Made by a program: the position numbers and the translations under genes. Shown in pieces: positions 14,205-18,073 of a DNA stretch of 18,073 nucleotides. Origin of the DNA: Candidatus Aphodoplasma excrementigallinarum (GTDB lineage Bacteria; Bacillota; Clostridia; UBA1381; UMGS1253); contig DVOF01000086.1 of NCBI GenBank assembly GCA_018713805.1, forward strand, positions 1 to 18,073, given 5' to 3'. Under the pieces are notes generated by a model. It was not told the DNA's origin and ran no database searches. It saw nothing but the letters and a program-made list of their open reading frames with translations. The first letter of the stretch is position 1, and each line of letters starts with the position of its first letter.

Positions 14205-14236
14205 CCAGCAGAACAGAATCGTTCTGCTGGTTTTTT
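14205..14236. terminator. Intrinsic terminator after the GH3 gene, possibly serving both strands
   Basis: Ten-base arms CCAGCAGAAC (14205-14214) and GTTCTGCTGG (14221-14230), loop AGAATC, are followed by six T. The left side is A-rich, so it may also stop the converging leftward operon, whose stop codon lies at 14242. Confidence 0.85.
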
Positions 14237-14241
14237 ATCCT

Positions 14242-15066
14242 TTATCCAATCAATCCTTTTGTGTACGCAATACTCTTTTTCACCGCCGCGAGGCACTCCC
14301 GCTCCGGCGCTTCATATTCAATGGAAATATAACCGTCGTAGCCGTTCTCTTTGAGCAGCGCCACAATCCGCTCCAGCTCCACGACGCCGCCGCCGATGCC
14401 GCACCCCAAAAAGTGTTTCCCCTGCGGCGAAACCCAGCCGCCATCCGCAACCTCGACCATGTCCTTGAAGTGGACGTGCCCGATGTCGTCGAGCAGCAGG
14501 CGTACCGCCTCGTATGGGTCTGCGCCGACAATGTTGAAGTTGCCCGTGTCCGCCGTCGCCTTCAGGTTCGGGGAGCCGACTGCGTCAAGGATGTATTTGA
14601 CCTGCTCCGGCCGCCCGGCGAGCACGCCGTGATTCTCCAGGCAGAAATACACGCCCTTTTCCTCCGCCGTTTTGATACATTGGCGGAAGCCATCCACAAT
14701 CTTTTCCACGCAGTCGTCGTATTGGAGCGTGCCCTCCGCGTCCATGTTGCCCGCAAATACGCGCACAATGTCCGTACCGAAGTACCGGGCTACGTCACAG
14801 CACTCCCGCAGGTGCGCAATGCTTTTCTGCCGCTCCTCCTCGCTGCCGAGCACAAACTCGTTCGACGCGGAGTACGACGAAACGCGCATCCCGTTTTTGT
14901 CCAGAAACTCTTTTATCTTCGGTAGGTCGCCGTCGCCGACATACATATCGACGAGTTCGACATATTCTACGCCGCATTCTTTAAAAAACTCCATCACCTG
15001 ATAGATATCCATTTTCCCGTCCGCAATCAGGGGGTGGCAGCTGTACAGGCTCACACTCAGCTTCAT
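14242..15066 (-). CDS. Xylose-isomerase-like TIM-barrel protein (sugar phosphate isomerase/epimerase family)
   Basis: A 274-residue AP-endonuclease-2-like TIM barrel. Members isomerise, epimerise or dehydrate sugars and keto-sugars with a divalent metal. The four expected ligands are visible: E144 in FCLENHG, D173 in TADTGNF, a His in HVHFKD (197 or 199) and E250 in ISIEYE. GYDGYISIEYE is the classic final strand. The ATG overlaps the oxidoreductase stop by four bases (ATGA), giving translational coupling and suggesting that the two enzymes act in sequence. It is last in the operon. Substrate is not identifiable; IolE/IolI-type inositol enzymes and the DgpC-type 3-keto-glycoside lyases share the fold. 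Confidence 0.88.
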   Translation of the reverse strand: MKLSVSLYSCHPLIADGKMDIYQVMEFFKECGVEYVELVDMYVGDGDLPKIKEFLDKNGMRVSSYSASNEFVLGSEEERQKSIAHLRECCDVARYFGTDIVRVFAGNMDAEGTLQYDDCVEKIVDGFRQCIKTAEEKGVYFCLENHGVLAGRPEQVKYILDAVGSPNLKATADTGNFNIVGADPYEAVRLLLDDIGHVHFKDMVEVADGGWVSPQGKHFLGCGIGGGVVELERIVALLKENGYDGYISIEYEAPERECLAAVKKSIAYTKGLIG

Positions 15067-16121
15067 ATCGCAACTTCCTTTCCGGTCCGTGCGGATTCAT
15101 ACGCCGCGTCGAGAATCTGCATGAGCACAACGCCGTCCTCCGCCGGGTTGATGCATGCCGTCCCGTTTGCCACACAGTCTACAAAATGACGAACCTCCGC
15201 CTCGAAAATCGGCGAAAAGCCCTTTGACGGATCTTCCTCATACACCGGCTTGATGTCGGTCAGATAGTCGAACTTCTCGCTGTAGAGCTCCAGCTCCGGC
15301 TCCGTCTGCGCGCCCGCCTTGCTGCCGAACACGTCGAGCCAAAACTTCGGCTCCTTCAAATGCGAGCTAAAGCTCGTTTCCACATGCACGACCGCACCGT
15401 TGTCAAAGCGAATCATCGCCACCGCCATGTCCTCTACATTGCAGTTTGGGCTGGGGTCCGCCGCCGTATAGCGGTTCATGCCCTTGATGTTCGTGCGCGA
15501 GCCAATGCCGCTGTACGTCATACACGAAACCGACACCGGCTTCGGCTTTCCCATCAGATAGCGCGACATGTCAATGATATGTACCCCTAAGTCAATCAGC
15601 GGGCCGCCGCCGCTCTTCTCCTTGTCGGCAAACCACCCGAGCGGGTTGCCCGCGCGGCGCAGGCAGCCCGTCGTGATGTAGTAAATATCGCCCAGCTCGC
15701 CTGCGCGGATATATTCCTCTAAAAGCTTCACCGACGGCATAAACCGGCGTACAAACCCAATCATAAGCAGCTTATTGCTGCGTTCCGCCGCCTCCTGCAT
15801 GGCTCTCGCCTCCTGCGCGTTCATCGCCATCGGCTTTTCGCACAGCACGTTGATACCCGCGTCAAGCGCCGCAATCGTCACTTCCGCGTGCGCGCAGTTC
15901 CAGGTGCAGACGCTCACCGCGTCGAGCTTCTCCTTTGCAAACATTTCATGATAGTCGAGATACCACCGCGCGAAGCCGTACTGCTTTGCATACTCCTCCG
16001 CGCGCCCTTCCTTGATGTCGCACACCGCAACCAGCTCGACATTCTCCATCGCCTGATATACTCTCGTATGCTCATGGCTGAGCGACCCGGCTCCCACAAG
16101 CCCGATTCTGATTTTTTCCAT
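15063..16121 (-). CDS. Gfo/Idh/MocA-family oxidoreductase
   Basis: A 352-residue NAD(P)-dependent sugar or cyclitol dehydrogenase. The Rossmann start IRIGLVGAGSLSHEH (4-18) lacks the third standard Gly of GxGxxG (it reads GAGSLS), as in some members. The catalytic lysine is in CEKPM (E95-K96-P97), and GGPLIDLGVHIID supplies D177 and H181. The C-terminal sheet domain is complete. GGAGGTG lies about seven bases before the ATG ending at 16121; an upstream extension to 16202 would overlap the acetyltransferase gene. Its coupling to a xylose-isomerase-like barrel suggests oxidation of a ring hydroxyl, followed by isomerisation, hydrolysis or elimination by the partner. Inositol, glucose or glycoside substrates are all possible. 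Confidence 0.9.
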   Translation of the reverse strand: MEKIRIGLVGAGSLSHEHTRVYQAMENVELVAVCDIKEGRAEEYAKQYGFARWYLDYHEMFAKEKLDAVSVCTWNCAHAEVTIAALDAGINVLCEKPMAMNAQEARAMQEAAERSNKLLMIGFVRRFMPSVKLLEEYIRAGELGDIYYITTGCLRRAGNPLGWFADKEKSGGGPLIDLGVHIIDMSRYLMGKPKPVSVSCMTYSGIGSRTNIKGMNRYTAADPSPNCNVEDMAVAMIRFDNGAVVHVETSFSSHLKEPKFWLDVFGSKAGAQTEPELELYSEKFDYLTDIKPVYEEDPSKGFSPIFEAEVRHFVDCVANGTACINPAEDGVVLMQILDAAYESARTGKEVAI

Positions 16122-16141
16122 TGTTATGCACCTCCGTCGTT

Positions 16142-16684
16142 TTATTTTACAAAATCGATCCGATATAAATTGAATATGACCCGAACATCCTTCGGCTGCC
16201 ATTGCTCCGCATAGGAGTAGCAGTATTTCATCCCAATCTTTTTCATCACTTCCCCGCTCGCGGGGTTATGTATGTCGTGCGTGGCGGTGATATACCGGAA
16301 CCCGTTTTCCTTCAGCCGCGCCAGTACCGCCCCAGCCGCCTCCGTGACGATGCCCCTGTTCCAGTATTCCTTCCGCAGCCCATAGCCGAGGTCGCCGCAG
16401 GCGCGCGCGCCGTCGACCCCGCACAGCGAGACGTATCCAACCGCCCGTTTCTCCGGCTTATAGACGATCGCATAGCGGTATGCAACCTCTTTTTTGTACT
16501 CGCTCTCCAGCTCCCCGCAGAAAAACGCCTCCGCCTCCAACATGGTCTGAAAAGGAAACCACGGCAAAAAGGTGTTGACTGTCTCGTCACTGTAAATCAG
16601 GTACAAATCCTGCAAGTCGTCCCTTGTAAATTTTCTTAGAATCAGCCGCGGCGTTTCCAAAAGCGGCGTATTTTCCTTTTTCAT
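16142..16684 (-). CDS. GNAT-family N-acetyltransferase (RimJ/RimL-like)
   Basis: A 180-residue acetyltransferase using acetyl-CoA. TPRLILRKFTRDDLQDLYLIYSD is the typical opening of the RimJ/RimL (Acetyltransf_3) group. YGLRKEYWNRGIVTEAAGAVL holds the Q/RxxGxG/A-like acetyl-CoA loop (here NRGIVTEA), and NPASGEVMKKIGM is the usual late helix. GGAG lies eight bases before the ATG ending at 16684. It sits between two carbohydrate genes with gaps of 16 and 20 bases and is probably co-transcribed. Acceptor (protein N-terminus, amine, amino sugar) is unknown. Confidence 0.87.
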   Translation of the reverse strand: MKKENTPLLETPRLILRKFTRDDLQDLYLIYSDETVNTFLPWFPFQTMLEAEAFFCGELESEYKKEVAYRYAIVYKPEKRAVGYVSLCGVDGARACGDLGYGLRKEYWNRGIVTEAAGAVLARLKENGFRYITATHDIHNPASGEVMKKIGMKYCYSYAEQWQPKDVRVIFNLYRIDFVK

Positions 16685-16700
16685 ACCCGCACTCCATATC

Positions 16701-17555
16701 TTACCGTTCTATTTTCTTCTTTAAAAATTCAACCGCCATGGAAATATCTGCGCTCGGGTCCTCGCCCACCTCGCGCTCGATGGTCAAAAATCCGTGATAG
16801 CCGACCTCCTCCAACGCGGCAAGGTAACGGTCAAAGTCGACGCTCCCCTGCCCAAGCGGAACCTCTTTAAAATAGTCGTTGCAGTCGAGCAGCTCCTCGA
16901 CCTCCACATCGCTGCCGTAAATATTGATCGGGTTCGTCTTTTTGAGCATGACGCCATCCTTTGCGTGCGTATGCACGATGTAATCTTTGAGGTTATGCAC
17001 CGCCGTGACCGCGTCCTCGCCAATCACCATGGCAAGGTTTGCCGGGTCAAGGTTGACGCACAGGTTGCGCGCGGACAGCGAGTCGAGGAACTTTTTCAGC
17101 ACATGGGACGGTTCCGGCCCGGTTTCGATGGCGAAATAGGCGCCGACCTCCTCCCCATACCGCGCAAGCTCGTCGCACGCTTCCTGCAAAATGTTGTACC
17201 GGTCGCACTCCTGTTCCGGCACGACGCCGATGTGTGTCGTCACAACGTCTGTGCCCAGCTCGACGGCCAAATTCATGATGCGCTTCGACTGCTCAACCCG
17301 CCCGGCGTTCAGGCTTTTGTCCTGGAAGCCGGGCTTGCCCAAATCGCCGCACAGGGCGCTGATAGTAAGCCCGTTTGCGTCGAGCGCATGCCTGAGTTCC
17401 TTGATTTTCTCCGCCGTCATCGTTTCGGGCGTAATCTCCCCGCGCGTCACATAAATCTGCACGCCCTGCGCGCCCACCTTCTGCGCCTGTGCAAGCGCCT
17501 CGTAAAGCGGGAGCCGGAACGACTCGAGCATTACACCAATACTGAATCTTGACAT
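16701..17555 (-). CDS. Second xylose-isomerase-like TIM-barrel protein (sugar phosphate isomerase/epimerase family)
   Basis: A 284-residue AP-endonuclease-2-like barrel, first gene of the leftward operon. The metal set is E144 in AIETGPEPS, D170 in VNLDPANL, H197 in HTHAKDG and E260 in TIEREVGED. LGQGSVDFDRYLAALEEVGYHGFL is the typical substrate-side loop and final strand. It is only distantly similar to the barrel at 14242-15066, so it is probably not a recent duplicate. The ATG ending at 17555 has AGGGGGA about seven bases upstream. In-frame extensions up to 17654 run through AT-rich promoter-like sequence and are rejected. Ends of family members such as REVGEDP are often seen in proteins paired with Gfo/Idh dehydrogenases. 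Confidence 0.88.
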   Translation of the reverse strand: MSRFSIGVMLESFRLPLYEALAQAQKVGAQGVQIYVTRGEITPETMTAEKIKELRHALDANGLTISALCGDLGKPGFQDKSLNAGRVEQSKRIMNLAVELGTDVVTTHIGVVPEQECDRYNILQEACDELARYGEEVGAYFAIETGPEPSHVLKKFLDSLSARNLCVNLDPANLAMVIGEDAVTAVHNLKDYIVHTHAKDGVMLKKTNPINIYGSDVEVEELLDCNDYFKEVPLGQGSVDFDRYLAALEEVGYHGFLTIEREVGEDPSADISMAVEFLKKKIER

Positions 17556-17616
17556 GGGAATCCCCCTTTTCATAAAATTTGGTTTATAATAAAATGCGAT
17601 TCCTGCAATCATCCAC

Positions 17617-17622
17617 AGTATA
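17617..17622 (-). promoter_or_regulatory. Candidate -10 element for the leftward sugar operon
   Basis: TATACT on the minus strand lies about 60 bases before the first ATG of the operon, without a convincing -35 at the proper distance. It is weak support for an activator-dependent or non-consensus promoter. Confidence 0.3.
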
Positions 17623-17733
17623 GCATAACATTTTTTGTTTTTCCCGAATTTCATTGCGGAGAATTAGCATTTTTTTGTGATTATAAATGATTTTATCCTG
17701 TATGGAAGCGCAATAATTAGCACAAAATAAACA

Positions 17734-17747
17734 TGCAAACGCAAACA
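17734..17747 (+). promoter_or_regulatory. Possible catabolite-response element (cre)
   Basis: TGCAAACGCAAACA matches the CcpA-site consensus TGWAANCGNTNWCA at all but two defined positions. It sits about 20 bases before the small ORF start and about 180 bases upstream of the leftward operon. A chance match is possible. Confidence 0.25.
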
Positions 17748-17767
17748 CAGGAAAAAAGGAGCAGGCT

Positions 17768-17929
17768 ATGAGAAAAGAAAAAAGACAGACCACGGCCCAG
17801 CAAAAGGCGCAGCAAGTCGTAGATGTATATGCATCGAAGGAACAGACAAAAACCGACCCGCTTGGAAGCTGGACCGGCAGGCCGCGCAACGCAAACGAAG
17901 TCCCGGTACAGGACGCGGACGACCTGTAA
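17768..17929 (+). CDS. Very small conserved-type protein (53 aa) with PVQDADDL tail
   Basis: A 53-residue hydrophilic protein, M-RKEKRQTTAQQKAQQ at the start and DPLGSWTGRPRNANEVPVQDADDL at the end (split here only for length). A very good ribosome binding site (AAAAGGAG) lies eight bases before the ATG, and a hairpin terminator follows the stop, so it is very likely expressed. The N-terminus is basic and Gln-rich, the C-terminus acidic. No membrane segment or cysteine is present. I recall similar tiny Clostridia proteins with a GSYTG...PxQDADDL pattern of unknown function. No clear promoter was found in the AT-rich upstream gap (17556-17767). Confidence 0.75.
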   Translation: MRKEKRQTTAQQKAQQVVDVYASKEQTKTDPLGSWTGRPRNANEVPVQDADDL

Positions 17930-17938
17930 CCGGCTTGT

Positions 17939-17970
17939 ACAGGCTGCCTTGTATTGGCAGCCTGTTTGTT
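17939..17970 (+). terminator. Hairpin terminator after the small ORF
   Basis: Perfect ten-base arms ACAGGCTGCC (17939-17948) and GGCAGCCTGT (17956-17965) with a seven-base loop are followed by TTGTT. The T-run is imperfect. The remaining hundred bases to the window end show no gene. Confidence 0.7.
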
Positions 17971-18073
17971 ACATATTTTTACCTTGTCCCCGCCGCCGCA
18001 GAATAAAAAAAACTGCCGCTCCCAATTTCCACACGTTTCTTTTTCTTTTTTCCGTAAAATGTGAACATTTGCA

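Noticed and set aside
17971..18073. A-rich and T-rich tracts near the right edge
   Set aside because: No inverted repeat, start codon with ribosome site or tRNA-like fold could be supported; too short to call.

Overview
The window looks like a chromosomal segment of an anaerobic, probably gut-associated Clostridia-type Firmicute. Supporting signs are strong AGGAGG-type ribosome binding sites, consensus sigma-A promoters, compact operons and the classic Gram-positive order rplU-rpmA-obgE-yhbY-nadD-yqeK-rsfS. The genus cannot be read from sequence alone. No phage genes, insertion sequences or CRISPR arrays were seen.

Bases 1-2410: a leftward pair (single-pass HlyD-like adaptor, then the 5' part of a YggS-type PLP-binding protein cut by the window edge) diverges from a small rightward gene of unknown function with a CxCxxC motif. 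A perfect hairpin closes the latter against the converging rsfS. Bases 2422-8234: leftward housekeeping genes: rsfS, yqeK, nadD, yhbY, obgE, rpmA (L27), rplU (L21) and thrS. Both rplU and thrS have perfect TTGACA-17-TATAAT promoters. L27 lacks the N-terminal extension usual in Firmicutes, and no Prp protease gene lies between L21 and L27. ThrRS lacks the TGS domain. Bases 8437-8593: tRNA-Glu(CTC) and tRNA-Val(TAC), transcribed leftward from a shared promoter.

Bases 8594-17555 form a carbohydrate region. Rightward, an enolase-superfamily sugar-acid dehydratase, an SDR dehydrogenase and a UlaG-like metallo-beta-lactamase-fold hydrolase are tightly coupled. Together they have the three activities of an oxidative, non-phosphorylative sugar pathway: dehydrogenase, lactonase, aldonate dehydratase. 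A separate promoter then drives a cytosolic GH3 beta-glucosidase whose domains are circularly permuted, with an added C-terminal beta-sandwich-like region. Converging on it is a leftward operon: xylose-isomerase-like TIM barrel, GNAT acetyltransferase, Gfo/Idh/MocA oxidoreductase, second xylose-isomerase-like TIM barrel. The Gfo/Idh plus TIM-barrel pairing resembles inositol-type or 3-keto-glycoside (oxidise, then eliminate) chemistry. A plausible reading is that glycosides are imported, cleaved by the GH3 or by an oxidation/elimination route, and the sugars are oxidised to 2-keto-3-deoxy acids. No transporter, kinase, aldolase or regulator gene is in the window, so substrates are unknown.

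Bases 17556-18073: a mostly non-coding stretch holding one very small gene (53 codons) with the tail PVQDADDL, followed by a hairpin terminator.
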